Source of the DNA: Actinoplanes auranticolor
GTDB taxonomy: Bacteria; Actinomycetota; Actinomycetes; Mycobacteriales; Micromonosporaceae
Reading direction: 5' to 3'
DNA length: 64,000 nucleotides
NCBI RefSeq assembly: GCF_018332655.1
Contig: NZ_BOQL01000022.1
Span: 82,244-146,243 of the forward strand
The translations under genes and the position numbers were made by a program. The notes under the pieces were generated by a model, which saw only the letters and a list, made by a program, of their open reading frames with translations, made no database searches and was not told the DNA's origin. Shown here one piece after another: positions 26,367-36,144 of this stretch. How positions within the stretch are numbered: the stretch's first letter is position 1; each line of letters starts with the position of its first letter.

Positions 26367-27791
26367 GTGAACGAGGTCGTGTTTCCCCGGGCCGAGGACG
26401 GCCGGCGCAGCGGTTCGGCGCTGGGCCGGGCGGTGGTCGCGGACGCTCTGCGGGTGGCGGATCCCGCGGCGGCAGCCGCGGCCGAGCGGGAGAGCGACTG
26501 GCGTACGGGCTACCTGCGGCACTTCCGGGCCCTGGTCGAGGCCGGGCTGGACGGCGGCTACGACATCGCCCGCGCCGGGCTGGCGTCCGTGCACAGCCGG
26601 ATGCGGGTGACCAGTGGCGGGGACGAGATCCCGCTCGGCGAGGCGTTCGCTGCCGCCGCCGAGCCGCTGGACACCGTCACGATCCACGGCGACAGCAAGC
26701 CCGAGCAGGAGCTGGTCCTGCCGTACCGGGGTGAGCTGCTGCGCGGGGACGCTCTGCTGCGCCGGCTCGACGCCTGGGTGCGGGACGGCACGATCGAGGA
26801 GTCGTGCGCCGAGGCGGTCCGTGAGGTGGCCGCCGAGCCGGACTGGCTGGACCTGTCCGACCAGCGGTTGGTGGTGCTGGGGGCCGGCGCCGAGATGGGA
26901 CCGCTGCCCGCCGTACTGGCCTGGGGTGGCACGGTGATCGGCATCGACCTGCCCCGGCCGCGGGTCTGGGAGCGGGTGGCGGCCACCGCCCGGCAGAGCG
27001 CGGGCACGCTGATCGCGCCGGGCCGGACGATCGAGAGCGCGGGCGTGGACCTGCTGACCGGGCTGCCGGCGGCCGCGCAGTGGCTGCTCGGCATCGAGGG
27101 CCGGCTGGTGCTCGGCAACTACGTGTACGCGCCCGGTGCGGCGTACCCCCGGCTCTCGGCCGCTGTCGACGCCCTGACCGAGCAGGTGCGCGCCCAGCGT
27201 CCCGGCGCAGCCCTGGCCTTTCTGGCCACGCCCACCGACGCCTTCGCGGTGCCCGCCGCCGCCGTCGTCCAGGCCACGACACGGTTCCGGGAGCGCCCGG
27301 CCGCGGCCAAGGCGTTCGCCGCGATGTCCGGCAACCGGCTGCTGCAGCCCAACTACCCGCCCGGCGCCGACCCCGGCATCGCCGACAGCCTGGTGCCGCA
27401 GCAGGGCCCGAACTACGCGCTGGCCAAACGGATCCAGCGGTGGCGGGCCTCGGTGGCCCGGCACGACGGCACCACGGTGAGCTTCTCGGTCGCCCCGCCG
27501 ACCCGGACCCGGTCGGTGCTGAGCAACCGGCTGCTCGCCGCGGCCTACGCGGGCGCCCACGTGTTCGGCGTCGAGATCTTCGAACCGGCGACCAGCAACC
27601 GGCTCATGGCCGCGCTGCTGGTGCACCAGCTCCGCAAACCACGCCCGGCGGCGCCGAGCGCCTGGACGGACGAGACCGTCGGCGCGGCCCACGGCGGCCT
27701 GTGGCGGGCCGCCTACCAGCCGCGGACGGTGCTCGGGCTGGCTGCCGTCCGCGGCCTGCCGGCCGCGCTGCCTAGACCCCCACGCGGCTGA
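26367..27791 (+). CDS. Conserved protein with Rossmann-like core, function unknown
   Basis: 474 residues from GTG 26367; a second in-frame GTG is at 26379 and the only AGGAGG is 16 bases upstream, so the start is uncertain. The centre holds a nucleotide-binding-like strand-loop LVVLGAGAEMGPLPAVLAWG and GTVIGIDLPRP (acidic end of beta-2), suggesting a Rossmann or SAM/NAD-type fold. The rest is helical, with a conserved-looking LLQPNYPPGADPGIADSLVP. The reaction is unknown. Confidence 0.6.
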   Translation: MNEVVFPRAEDGRRSGSALGRAVVADALRVADPAAAAAAERESDWRTGYLRHFRALVEAGLDGGYDIARAGLASVHSRMRVTSGGDEIPLGEAFAAAAEPLDTVTIHGDSKPEQELVLPYRGELLRGDALLRRLDAWVRDGTIEESCAEAVREVAAEPDWLDLSDQRLVVLGAGAEMGPLPAVLAWGGTVIGIDLPRPRVWERVAATARQSAGTLIAPGRTIESAGVDLLTGLPAAAQWLLGIEGRLVLGNYVYAPGAAYPRLSAAVDALTEQVRAQRPGAALAFLATPTDAFAVPAAAVVQATTRFRERPAAAKAFAAMSGNRLLQPNYPPGADPGIADSLVPQQGPNYALAKRIQRWRASVARHDGTTVSFSVAPPTRTRSVLSNRLLAAAYAGAHVFGVEIFEPATSNRLMAALLVHQLRKPRPAAPSAWTDETVGAAHGGLWRAAYQPRTVLGLAAVRGLPAALPRPPRG

Positions 27792-27956
27792 TCAGCGACA
27801 CCAGCTCGTCGTGGCTCGGGCCGGACGGCAGCGGCGCCCGCCTGCCGGCGCAGCCCGTGCGGATGGTGGAACTGCATGACGCCTCGGCGCTGCCACTCGC
27901 CGCCGGGTGCCGGGCCGGGGTCGCGGTCCACGACCGTGATCGGCCCTGAGTCGGCG
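27772..27956 (-). pseudogene. FAD-dependent monooxygenase remnant
   Basis: On the minus strand the frame GPITVVDRDPGPAPGGEWQR then RGVMQFHHPHGLRR is the beta-2/helix region of FAD-dependent oxidoreductases. It breaks off, and in another frame LPSGPSHDELVSLISRVGV ends at TAG 27774-27772, looking like a true C-terminus. The GxGxxG start and about 350 residues between are missing. It fills most of the gap before the MobA-like gene and overlaps the end of the preceding gene. Confidence 0.6.
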
Positions 27957-27982
27957 TCCCGTCACCGGGCTAGGCTCGGCCC

Positions 27983-28549
27983 ATGGAGATCGCCGGGCTG
28001 GTTCTCGCCGCGGGCGCCGGCCGTCGCTACGGGATGCCGAAAGCCCTGGTGACCTGGCGGGGCAGCCTGCTCGTGGAACGCGCCGCCGGCACTCTGCGGG
28101 AGGCCGGTGTGGCCGAGCCGGTGGTCGTGATCGGCGCCCGGGCGGCGCAGGTCCGCGCGGTCGCCCCGGCGCTGACCTACGTCGACAATCCGGACTGGGC
28201 GTCCGGCATGGCCTCGTCGTTGCGCACCGGCCTGGCCGCGCTGGCCGGCGGCCCGGCCGGCGCGGCGCTGGTCCTGCTGGTCGACATGCCCGGCGTCACG
28301 GCAGCCGCGGTACGCGCCATCGCCGCCGGCGCGGCCCCGGACGCCCTGGTCATGGGCGGCTACGGCGACCGCCGCTCGCATCCGGTCCTGCTCGGCCGCG
28401 AGCACTGGGCCGGTGTCGCGCGGAGTGCGACCGGTGACCGCGGCGCCCGCGACTATCTGCGCGCGCACGCCGGCCAGGTGCGCGTCGTCCCGGTCGGCCA
28501 CCTCGCGGACGACACCGACCTCGACGTGCCGGAGGCGGCCGGTGCGTGA
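27983..28549 (+). CDS. MobA-like NTP transferase (molybdenum cofactor cytidylyl/guanylyltransferase family)
   Basis: 188 residues. Nucleotide-binding signature LVLAAGAGRRYGMPKALVTW (about 6-25), metal Asp in LLVDMPGV, and the product-side SHPVLLG. MocA-type members add CMP to molybdopterin for xanthine-dehydrogenase-like enzymes. The next gene is XdhC-like and overlaps by eight bases, supporting a molybdoenzyme maturation role. No molybdenum hydroxylase structural genes are in the window. Confidence 0.82.
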   Translation: MEIAGLVLAAGAGRRYGMPKALVTWRGSLLVERAAGTLREAGVAEPVVVIGARAAQVRAVAPALTYVDNPDWASGMASSLRTGLAALAGGPAGAALVLLVDMPGVTAAAVRAIAAGAAPDALVMGGYGDRRSHPVLLGREHWAGVARSATGDRGARDYLRAHAGQVRVVPVGHLADDTDLDVPEAAGA

Positions 28550-29642
28550 CGTCCTGGCCGATCTGCTCGGCTGGTGGCGTGCGGGCGAGCCGGCCGGGCT
28601 GGCCACCGTGACCGCGACCTGGGCGAGCGCGCCCCGGCAGCCGGGCGCGGCGATGCTCGTCAGCGCGGGCGGCACCGCCGTCGGCAGCGTCTCCGGCGGC
28701 TGCGTCGAGGGCGCGGTCTACGAACTGTGCCGCGAGGTGGCCGGGTCCGGCATCCCGCGGACCGTGCGGTACGGCATCAGCGACGACGACGCCTTCGAGG
28801 TGGGGCTGCCCTGCGGCGGCACGATCGAGCTGTTCGTGGAGCGGGCCGGCTTCCCCGAGCTGCCCGTGCTGGCCGAGGCGGTCGCCGCGGACCGACCGGT
28901 GGCGCTGCTGACCTGTGTCGAGGGCCCGCCGGCCAAGCTCGGCCGGCACCTGGTCGTCACCGGTGACGCCCGGCACGGTTCGCTCGGCGGCGACCGGCTG
29001 GACGACGCGGCCACGGACGACAGCCGGGGCCTGCTCGCCGCCGGGCGGACCGGCCTGCTGCACCACGGCCCGGCCGGTGAACGCCGTGGCACCGGGCTCA
29101 CCGTGCTGGTCACCTCGTTCGCGCCGGCCGCCCGGATGATCGTGTTCGGGGCCACCGACCACGCCGCGGCGGTGGCCCGGATCGGCGCGTTCCTCGGCTA
29201 TCGGGTGACGGTGTGCGACGCCCGCCCGGCCTTCGCCACCGCCCGGCGCTTCCCCGGGGCCGGCGAGATCGTCGTCGACTGGCCGCACCGCTACCTCGCC
29301 GCCGAGGCCGCGGCCGGCCGCGTCGATCCGCGCACCGTGCTGTGCGTGCTGACCCACGACCCGAAGTTCGACGTGCCGGTGCTGGAGGTGGCCCTCGGGC
29401 TGCCGGTGGCGTACGTGGGCGCGATGGGCTCCCGCCGCACCCACGACGACCGGCTCGCGCGGCTGCGGGACACCGGGCTGGACCCGGCCGCGATCGCCCG
29501 GCTGGCGTCGCCGATCGGGCTCGATCTGGGCGCGCGTACCCCCGAGGAGACCGCGGTGAGCATCGCGGCCGAGATCGTCGCCGCGCGGTGGAACGGCACC
29601 GGCGGGCGGCTCACCGGCACCACGGGGCCGATCCACTCCTGA
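28542..29642 (+). CDS. XdhC/CoxI-family molybdoenzyme maturation factor
   Basis: 366 residues from GTG 28542. The N-terminal XdhC/CoxI domain has ATVTATWASAPRQPGAAMLV and GSVSGGCVEGAVYE; the C-terminal XdhC_C Rossmann part has MIVFGATDHAAAVARIGAFL and YVGAMGSRRTHDDR. XdhC proteins bind and hand over (sulfurated) molybdenum cofactor to xanthine dehydrogenase or CO dehydrogenase family enzymes. Overlaps the MobA-like gene by eight bases in another frame, hence one operon. Confidence 0.85.
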   Translation: MRDVLADLLGWWRAGEPAGLATVTATWASAPRQPGAAMLVSAGGTAVGSVSGGCVEGAVYELCREVAGSGIPRTVRYGISDDDAFEVGLPCGGTIELFVERAGFPELPVLAEAVAADRPVALLTCVEGPPAKLGRHLVVTGDARHGSLGGDRLDDAATDDSRGLLAAGRTGLLHHGPAGERRGTGLTVLVTSFAPAARMIVFGATDHAAAVARIGAFLGYRVTVCDARPAFATARRFPGAGEIVVDWPHRYLAAEAAAGRVDPRTVLCVLTHDPKFDVPVLEVALGLPVAYVGAMGSRRTHDDRLARLRDTGLDPAAIARLASPIGLDLGARTPEETAVSIAAEIVAARWNGTGGRLTGTTGPIHS

Positions 29643-29670
29643 GCGGTGGTTTGATGACCGCGGGCTGCAC

Positions 29671-30073
29671 TTGAGGACCATCGTCCCGGCCGACCGCAGG
29701 GCCGCCGTCCAGGATCTGCTCACCGGCAACGACGCCGTGACCCACGTGGTGGTGCTACCCGGCGCGGCCGTGGAACCGGTCGGTGATCTGGTCTCCTGCG
29801 ACGTCGTCCGGGAGGGCGCCAGCGCGATCATCGGGCGGCTGCGCGACCTGGGCGTCGAGCGGGACGGCTCGATCCTGCTGGAGAAGGTCGACACCACGCT
29901 GTCGGCGGCGGCCGACCGGGCCGAGCGGCGGGTGCCCGGCCTCAGGGGTGGACGCCGTGGTGTGGGAGGAGTCGGCCGGCTCGGCGCTGCAACTGCTCAT
30001 CAACGTCGCCGCGATCGTCGCGGCCGGTGTGCTGACGTTGTCCGTGCAGCGGTTCGCCGGACGCCGCCGCTGA
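29671..30073 (+). pseudogene. DUF389-type membrane protein, truncated and frameshifted
   Basis: The first part, starting at TTG 29671 with MRTIVPADRRAAVQDLLTGN, and its GREGA-like middle match the soluble N-terminal domain of DUF389 proteins. Near 29940 the frame shifts by one to GVDAVVWEESAGSALQLLIN and then passes straight into a last helix (VAAGVLTLSVQRF). The multi-helix core with the family's VGAMVVGPEFGP motif is absent. Confidence 0.65.
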
Positions 30074-30188
30074 CCCCGTTCCGGCCTGCCACTGTGGACG
30101 GACACACAACTCGCCCGCCGACCGGTATGGTGGCGCTTCCGCCGGTGACTTCGATCGTGGTCGCCGCAAGGACACGGGGGCGTCAGGC

Positions 30189-32489
30189 GTGAGGATCACC
30201 AGGTCACGGATGGTGGCAGGGGCCACCGCGGCAGTCACTGCGACGGCACTGACAGTGACCGGGGTCGTGCTGACCCGGTCGTCCGGCGACCCGGCCGCAG
30301 CGCCGCTCGCCGCGACCGCGGCCGAGGCCGCCGCCGCACCGCTGCCCTCCGGCGCCCCACCGCCGCCGGTCACGTCCCAGTCTCTGGAGCTGGACGGCAA
30401 GCCGACGATCGAGGACGGCCGGGAGACCCTGCGGCTGGCCCGGCGCACCGTCTCCCGTTTCAGCCTGCTCGGCGTGACCTGGACGGACGCCCTGCTGTCG
30501 TTCAAGGGCGACGCCGCCGTCCGCACCCGGTCCGCGGCCTCCGGCGACTGGTCGGGCTGGCAGAGCCTGGATCTGGAGCACTCGGTCGCGGCCGGCGACC
30601 CGGATCTGGTCGCCGGGCGCACCCGCGGCGGCAGCACCGGGCTGTGGGTCGGGGTGTCGAACGGCGTCGAGGTGAAGGTGGTCTCCCCCGCCGGGCGCAC
30701 CTCGAGCCGGCTGCCCGCGGGCCTGCGGCTCACCCTGGTCGACCCCGGCCCCGCCACCAGCGGCGGCCAGGGCGGTGGGATGCCGCTGGCCGACCCGGAG
30801 GAGTCCGCGCCGGCCGACCCGCCCACCACCGGCACCGAGCCGCCGCCCGACCCGGAGCAGCCCCCGGTGCTGCCCGAGGACCCGGCCGGGGAGAGCTCGA
30901 GCAGCGCGACCCCCTCGGCCCCGGCCACGACCACGGCCGCCCCGGCACCGACCACGCCGGCCGCCACCCCGGTGCCCACCGTCCCGGCCCAGAGCACGAT
31001 GCCGGCCTACGTGAACCGTAAGGGCTGGAGCGCCGACGAGTCGCTGGTCAAGGACGCCCCGGTGTACGGCAGCACGATCAACGCCCTCTTCGTGCACCAC
31101 ACCGCACAGAGCGGCAGCCGGTCGAACGCCTACACGTGCGCGGAAGCCGGCAAGGTGATCCGCAGCATCTACACGTACGCCGTGACGGGCAAGGGCCTCA
31201 ACGACATGGAGTACAACTTCCTCGTCGACAAGTGCGGCACTCTCTACGAAGGCCGCAAGGGTGGCGTGGACAAACCGGTCGTCGGTGCACACACCCCGCC
31301 GTTCAACACCAACTACGCCGCCGTCGCCGTGCTGGGCGAGTACGGCACCACCGCCGTGCCGGCCGCCGTCACCACCAAGATCGCCCAGCTGGCGGTGTTC
31401 AAGCTCGGCAAGTACGGCCACGACCCGCTCGCCCGGTTCACCACCACCGCGCAGGGCAGCAACGACAAGGTCAAGACCGGCGACCGGGTCACCATGGGCC
31501 GCATCGCCGGGCACCGTGACGTGCAGGCCACCGAGTGCCCCGGCAACGTCCTCTACGGCCGGCTCCCCGCGCTGCGCACCGAGGCCGCCGGGGTGCTCTC
31601 CGGGCTGAGGATCACCGGGCTCAGCGGCCGCCGCGGCGTGGTCCGCGACAGCGTCACGGTCTCCTGGTCGGTCAGCACGCCGGGGGGCGAGATCGGGGGC
31701 TTCGACGTCCGCGTCGACGGCCGTACGGCCGGCACCGCCACGGCCACCGCGCGGTCCGCCACCGTCAAGCTGACCCCCGGCCGGCACACCGTGCAGGTGC
31801 AGATGAACCGCGTCGGCGGCCCGATCTCGGTCAGCGACACCCGCGCGGTCATCGCCGACAGCACCCGGCCCACCTTCCCCGGCCGGCCGGAGCTGAGCCT
31901 GCGGACCGGCACCGTGAGCACCACCGCCGCCCCGGTCACCCTGAAGTGGCAGGCCGCCGACGCCGTCGGGCTGTCCGCCGTCCAGCTCACCTCGCCCCGG
32001 CGCACCACGTTCGCCACCGGCGCCCGCAGCTGGAACACCACGGCCAAGCCCGGCGCGGCCACCACCTGGCGTCTGCAGGCCACCGACCTCGCCGGCAACG
32101 TGGCCACCGCCCCGGTGACCCGCACCCCCGTACTGGTGGCCGAGACCAAGGCCAAGCGCACCGGCAAGTGGGCGAAGGCGTCGGGCAGTGCGCACCTCGG
32201 CAAGGCGGCCCTGGCCAGCTCGACCAAGAACGCCTCGCTGAGCTGGAGCTTCACCGGCCGCTCGGTGGCGCTGCTGGCGATGAAGGGCAAGACGGCCGGC
32301 AAGGCGTACGTGTACGTCGACGGCAAGAAGGTCGCCACGGTGGACCTGAGGGCGAGCAAGAACACGTACCGCCAGGCCGTCTGGGCCAAGTCGTGGACCA
32401 GCGCCAAGAAGCACACCGTGAAGATCGTCGTGGTCGGCACCGCGGGCCGTCCGAAGGTCACCACGGACGGCATCGTCTACCTGAAGTGA
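30189..32489 (+). CDS. Secreted N-acetylmuramoyl-L-alanine amidase (PGRP/Amidase_2) with C-terminal repeat domains
   Basis: 766 residues from GTG 30189. A signal/anchor helix (about 8-30) and a WSGWQ-containing beta-rich domain (about 65-190) are followed by a PT/PE-rich linker (about 195-275) and a PGRP domain (about 278-470) with metal ligands His in FVHHTA, His in GAHTPP and the late His/Cys segment IAGHRDVQATECPG. C-terminal Ig-like or bacterial surface repeats follow. It should cleave the MurNAc-L-Ala bond of peptidoglycan. Same architecture as the gene at 57048. Confidence 0.88.
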   Translation: MRITRSRMVAGATAAVTATALTVTGVVLTRSSGDPAAAPLAATAAEAAAAPLPSGAPPPPVTSQSLELDGKPTIEDGRETLRLARRTVSRFSLLGVTWTDALLSFKGDAAVRTRSAASGDWSGWQSLDLEHSVAAGDPDLVAGRTRGGSTGLWVGVSNGVEVKVVSPAGRTSSRLPAGLRLTLVDPGPATSGGQGGGMPLADPEESAPADPPTTGTEPPPDPEQPPVLPEDPAGESSSSATPSAPATTTAAPAPTTPAATPVPTVPAQSTMPAYVNRKGWSADESLVKDAPVYGSTINALFVHHTAQSGSRSNAYTCAEAGKVIRSIYTYAVTGKGLNDMEYNFLVDKCGTLYEGRKGGVDKPVVGAHTPPFNTNYAAVAVLGEYGTTAVPAAVTTKIAQLAVFKLGKYGHDPLARFTTTAQGSNDKVKTGDRVTMGRIAGHRDVQATECPGNVLYGRLPALRTEAAGVLSGLRITGLSGRRGVVRDSVTVSWSVSTPGGEIGGFDVRVDGRTAGTATATARSATVKLTPGRHTVQVQMNRVGGPISVSDTRAVIADSTRPTFPGRPELSLRTGTVSTTAAPVTLKWQAADAVGLSAVQLTSPRRTTFATGARSWNTTAKPGAATTWRLQATDLAGNVATAPVTRTPVLVAETKAKRTGKWAKASGSAHLGKAALASSTKNASLSWSFTGRSVALLAMKGKTAGKAYVYVDGKKVATVDLRASKNTYRQAVWAKSWTSAKKHTVKIVVVGTAGRPKVTTDGIVYLK

Positions 32490-32562
32490 CCGCTGCCGCC
32501 GCGGGTGCGCTGATCGTTTATTCGAGTGCGCCCGCGGCGCCCGGTGCCGGACACTTCCGGGC

Positions 32563-33624
32563 GTGCATTCCGCTGTCACGGTGACCCCCGCCCAGCTGCC
32601 CGACCTGCTGCTGCACGTAGCGGTCGTGCGGCCGGTCTTCGTGTGGGGTGCGCCGGGCATCGGCAAGAGCTCGCTGGTCCGCGCGTTCGCCGAGTCGCTC
32701 GGGCTGGACTGCGTCACGCTGGTCGGCACCCAGCTGGCCGCCGAGGACCTGATCGGCGTGCCCGAGCTGCGCGACGGCCGCAGCCGCTTCGCGCCGCCGG
32801 AGTCGATCGCCCGGGACGAGCCGTACTGCCTGTTCCTGGACGAGCTGAACTCGTCCAGCCCGGAGGTGCAGAAGGCGTTCTACTCGCTGATCCTGGACCG
32901 CCGGATCGGCGGGTACGAGCTGCCGGCGGGCTCGATCGTGATCGGCGCCGGCAACCGGGCCGGCGACAACGCGCTCGCCCGGCCGATGGCCTCCGCGCTG
33001 ATCAACCGGCTGGTCCACATCCACCTGCGGGCCACCCACGCCGACTGGCTGAACTGGGCGCTGGGTGCCGGCATCCACCCGTGGGTCCTCGCGTACCTGG
33101 ACGAGCGCCCGGACCACCTGTGGGCCGCGCCGCCGAAGACCGAGGAGGTCTTCTCCACTCCGCGCAGCTGGCACATGCTCAGCGACGCGCTGCACTCCTA
33201 CGGCGACGACATCACCGAGGAGACGCTGCGGCTGCTGGCGGCGGGCACGCTGAGCCCCGCGCACGCGGCGGCGTTCTGCGGCTACCTCAAGGTCGTGCGG
33301 CACCGGTACGGCCTGGAGGCGATCCTGCGCGGTGACGCCGGCTGGCCGCAGGGCAGCGACGACCGGGACCTGCTCTACTTCCTGGCCGAGACGTTCCGGG
33401 CCCGGCTGGTCAAGGACCTGCCGGCCGACAAGGACAAGGCCCCCGCAGCGGTACGCCGTTTCGCGCACCGGGCCAAGGCCCTGCTCGTGGAACTGGCCGA
33501 GCTCTCCCTCGAGTGCGGCCGGCTGGTCATCGCCGCCGACGCCGACGGCGCACCGGTGCTGCCCGCCTGGTTCCTGGTCGAGGTCAGCCGCGACCTGCCG
33601 CGCCTGGTCGCGGCCCGCGCCTGA
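32563..33624 (+). CDS. MoxR-family AAA+ ATPase
   Basis: 353 residues. Walker A is GAPGIGKS (29-36), Walker B CLFLDELN (89-96), and an IGAGNRAGDNALARPM segment supplies sensor 1. The C-terminus is helical. MoxR ATPases act as chaperones or disassembly machines on partners carrying VWA domains; such a partner is encoded next at 33661. Soluble. Confidence 0.88.
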   Translation: MHSAVTVTPAQLPDLLLHVAVVRPVFVWGAPGIGKSSLVRAFAESLGLDCVTLVGTQLAAEDLIGVPELRDGRSRFAPPESIARDEPYCLFLDELNSSSPEVQKAFYSLILDRRIGGYELPAGSIVIGAGNRAGDNALARPMASALINRLVHIHLRATHADWLNWALGAGIHPWVLAYLDERPDHLWAAPPKTEEVFSTPRSWHMLSDALHSYGDDITEETLRLLAAGTLSPAHAAAFCGYLKVVRHRYGLEAILRGDAGWPQGSDDRDLLYFLAETFRARLVKDLPADKDKAPAAVRRFAHRAKALLVELAELSLECGRLVIAADADGAPVLPAWFLVEVSRDLPRLVAARA

Positions 33625-33660
33625 GATGGCCGAGCAGAGCTCACCCGCGGCGGAAAACCC

Positions 33661-35454
33661 ATGCAGAAACCACCCATGAGTCAGCAGGATCCCAACGCCC
33701 TGGCCTTCGCCGCCGCATGGCAGGAGCTCTCGGCACACCCGATGTTCCGCCCCCTGACGGCGAACGCGTGGCCCCGGCCCAGCGCCCGCGTGACGCTGGT
33801 GGACAGTTCGGATCTGGGTTTCGCCGAGGTCGCGACGGACGGCTCGATCCGGGCCAACCGCGGCAAGCGCCTCGACCCGGCACAGTGGACCTGGGTGCTG
33901 GCGCACTGCCTGCTGCACCTGGGCTTCGGCCACCTGGACCCGCGGCACGGCCACGACCCGGCGTTCCGCGACGCCGCCTGCATCGCGGTGACCCGGTTCC
34001 AGCGGGCGGTGAAGCTGGGCACCGAGCCGGAGCTGTTCCCGGTCGTGCTGCCCAAGGCCGACGAGGCGGCGCTGGTCCGCCAGTGGCGGCTGGACGGCGT
34101 ACCGGTGGAGTTCGCCGGCTGCGGCGCGGGCGCCCCGGATCTGGTGGTGCGCGCGGACGAGGCCGCGCCCGGTCACGAGCCGGCCTGGCCGGACCGTTTC
34201 GCCCTGGGCCTGTCGGCCGCCGCGACCGCCGCGGTCGACGTGGCCGGTGGTGCCCGTACGTCGCTGACCGATCCGGGTGCCCCGCGCAAGCCGTGGGACC
34301 GGGCGCTGAGCTGGTTCGTCGGCTCGTATCCGCTGCTGGGCGGGGTGGCGGCCGGGTTCACGCTGGTCGCCGACGCCGATCTGGCCCGGGGCTGGGACAT
34401 CAGCGTCGCGGCGGTGTCGAGCGAGGCCGGCGAGATCTACGTCAACCCGCTGCGTGAGCTGAGCGAGGCGCAGTGGCGGTTCGTGCTGGCCCACGAGATG
34501 CTGCACGCCGCGCTGCGGCACGCGGACCGGGTGGGGCCGCGGGACCCGTACCTGTGGAACGTCGCCTGCGATTACGTGGTCAACGGCTGGCTCGTCGAGA
34601 TGGGCGTCGGCGAGGTCCCCGACGGTCTGCTGCTCGATCCGGCGCTGGCCGGGGCGTCCGCCGAGGAGGTGTACGACCGGATCGCCGTCGACCTGCGCCG
34701 CCTGCGCAAGCTCGCGACGCTGCGGGGCCGGGGGCGCGGCGACATGCTGGGCGAGCCGCTGCCGTGGCGCGGCCCGCGTTCCGGGGGTGTGGACCTGGAC
34801 GACTTCTACCGGCGGGCGCTGCTCACCGGCTACCGGTACCACCTGCGGGACGGGCGCGGTCTACTGCCCACCGGGCTGGCCGAGGAGATCCGGGTGCTGG
34901 AGCAGCCGCCGCCGCCCTGGGACGTGCAGCTGGCCCGGTGGTTCGACGAGCACGTGCCGGCGCCCGAGCGGCAGCGGACGTACTCGCGGCCGTCCCGGCG
35001 GCAGGCCGCCACGCCGGGGATCCCGCGGCCGGGCCGGCACCTGCCGGAGGAGGTCAGGCAGCAGCACACCTTCGGGGTGCTGCTGGACACCTCCGGGTCG
35101 ATGAGCCACGAGCTGATGGGCAAGGCGCTGGGCGCGATCGCGTCGTACGCGACCGCCCGCGACGTGCCCGCGGCCCGGGTCGTCTTCTGCGACGCGGCCG
35201 CCTACGACGCCGGCTACCTGGCGGTGCACGACATCGCCGGCCGGGTACGGGTCCGCGGGCGCGGCGGCACCGTCCTGCAGCCGGGTGTCGACCTGCTGGA
35301 ACGGGCACCGGACTTCCCGCCGGCCGGCCCGCTGCTGGTGATCACCGACGGGTACTGCGACGTGCTGCGGATCCGCCGGCCGCACGCGTACCTGATGCCG
35401 CGCCACGCGAAGCTCCCGTTCCCGCCCCGGGGTCCGGTCTTCAGCCTGCGCTGA
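33661..35454 (+). CDS. VWA-like protein with putative metallopeptidase domain (DUF2201 type), MoxR partner
   Basis: 597 residues from ATG 33661; ATG 33676 is an alternative. The N-terminal to middle part carries a zinc-metallopeptidase-like H278-EMLH-282 motif in VLAHEMLHAALRH, followed by ACDYVVNGWL. The C-terminal part is VWA-like with the metal-site motif DTSGSM (about 476-481). Pairing with the MoxR gene 36 bases upstream suggests a RavA/ViaA-type ATPase-VWA machine. Its 3' end overlaps the convergent HAD gene by 14 bases. Confidence 0.8.
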   Translation: MQKPPMSQQDPNALAFAAAWQELSAHPMFRPLTANAWPRPSARVTLVDSSDLGFAEVATDGSIRANRGKRLDPAQWTWVLAHCLLHLGFGHLDPRHGHDPAFRDAACIAVTRFQRAVKLGTEPELFPVVLPKADEAALVRQWRLDGVPVEFAGCGAGAPDLVVRADEAAPGHEPAWPDRFALGLSAAATAAVDVAGGARTSLTDPGAPRKPWDRALSWFVGSYPLLGGVAAGFTLVADADLARGWDISVAAVSSEAGEIYVNPLRELSEAQWRFVLAHEMLHAALRHADRVGPRDPYLWNVACDYVVNGWLVEMGVGEVPDGLLLDPALAGASAEEVYDRIAVDLRRLRKLATLRGRGRGDMLGEPLPWRGPRSGGVDLDDFYRRALLTGYRYHLRDGRGLLPTGLAEEIRVLEQPPPPWDVQLARWFDEHVPAPERQRTYSRPSRRQAATPGIPRPGRHLPEEVRQQHTFGVLLDTSGSMSHELMGKALGAIASYATARDVPAARVVFCDAAAYDAGYLAVHDIAGRVRVRGRGGTVLQPGVDLLERAPDFPPAGPLLVITDGYCDVLRIRRPHAYLMPRHAKLPFPPRGPVFSLR

Positions 35455-36121
35455 GGTGGGCCGGCAGCTCGCGCAGCGAGGTGATCCGCCGCGGCTCGCC
35501 GGCCGGGCCCCGGTCGTGGCGGTCCAGGTGGACGGCCGACAGCCCGGCCGCACGGGCCCCGAGCACGTCCAGCGCGTGGTTGTCGCCGACGCTGAGCACC
35601 TCGCCCGGGTCGAAACCCCAGCGGTCACAGGTGCGGCGGAACGCCTCCGCGTGCGGCTTGGCCACGCCGAGGTCGTCGACGGTGAAGACCGGCCCGACCC
35701 GGTCACCCAGCCCGGTCCGGCCCAGCTTCCTGAGCTGCTGGCCGCGGGAGCCGTTGGTCAGCACGGCGGTGGCCAGACCGGCCGTGGCGAGCGCGGTGAG
35801 GGCGTCGGCCACGTCGTCGTAGGCACACCAGGCGCTCTCGTAGTGGGTCAGGTAGCCGGCGAAGATCTCGTCCAGCTCGGCGTCGCTGCCGCGCGTACCC
35901 AGGAAGTCGCGGACCCGGCGGCGGCGCTGCTCGGCGAAGCTGATCCGGCCGTCGCGCCAGGCCGCGAGGTGCGGCTCCTGCACGGCGGACCAGCGGGCCA
36001 CCGCCTCGTCCGTCGCCACCAGGCCGATGGTCGGCAGCCAGCCCCGCAGGCCGGCGGCGGCCGCACCTTCGTGGTCGACGAGCGTGCCGTCGAGGTCGAG
36101 CAGGACGCCACGCGGATTCAC
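35441..36121 (-). CDS. HAD-superfamily hydrolase
   Basis: 226 residues. Motif I VLLDLDGTLVD (nucleophile and acid/base Asp), a motif II Thr/Ser in TAVLTNGSRG, a motif III Lys in LGVAKPHAEAF and motif IV VGDNHALDVLGA. The helical cap inserted after motif I makes it a type C1 phosphatase, comparable with YjjG/pyrimidine nucleotidase or phosphoglycolate-phosphatase-like enzymes. Substrate unknown. Divergent from the next gene with 23 bases between starts. Confidence 0.85.
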   Translation of the reverse strand: MNPRGVLLDLDGTLVDHEGAAAAGLRGWLPTIGLVATDEAVARWSAVQEPHLAAWRDGRISFAEQRRRRVRDFLGTRGSDAELDEIFAGYLTHYESAWCAYDDVADALTALATAGLATAVLTNGSRGQQLRKLGRTGLGDRVGPVFTVDDLGVAKPHAEAFRRTCDRWGFDPGEVLSVGDNHALDVLGARAAGLSAVHLDRHDRGPAGEPRRITSLRELPAHLSAG

Positions 36122-36144
36122 GTCGAGGATCCTAGACTTCCCGG

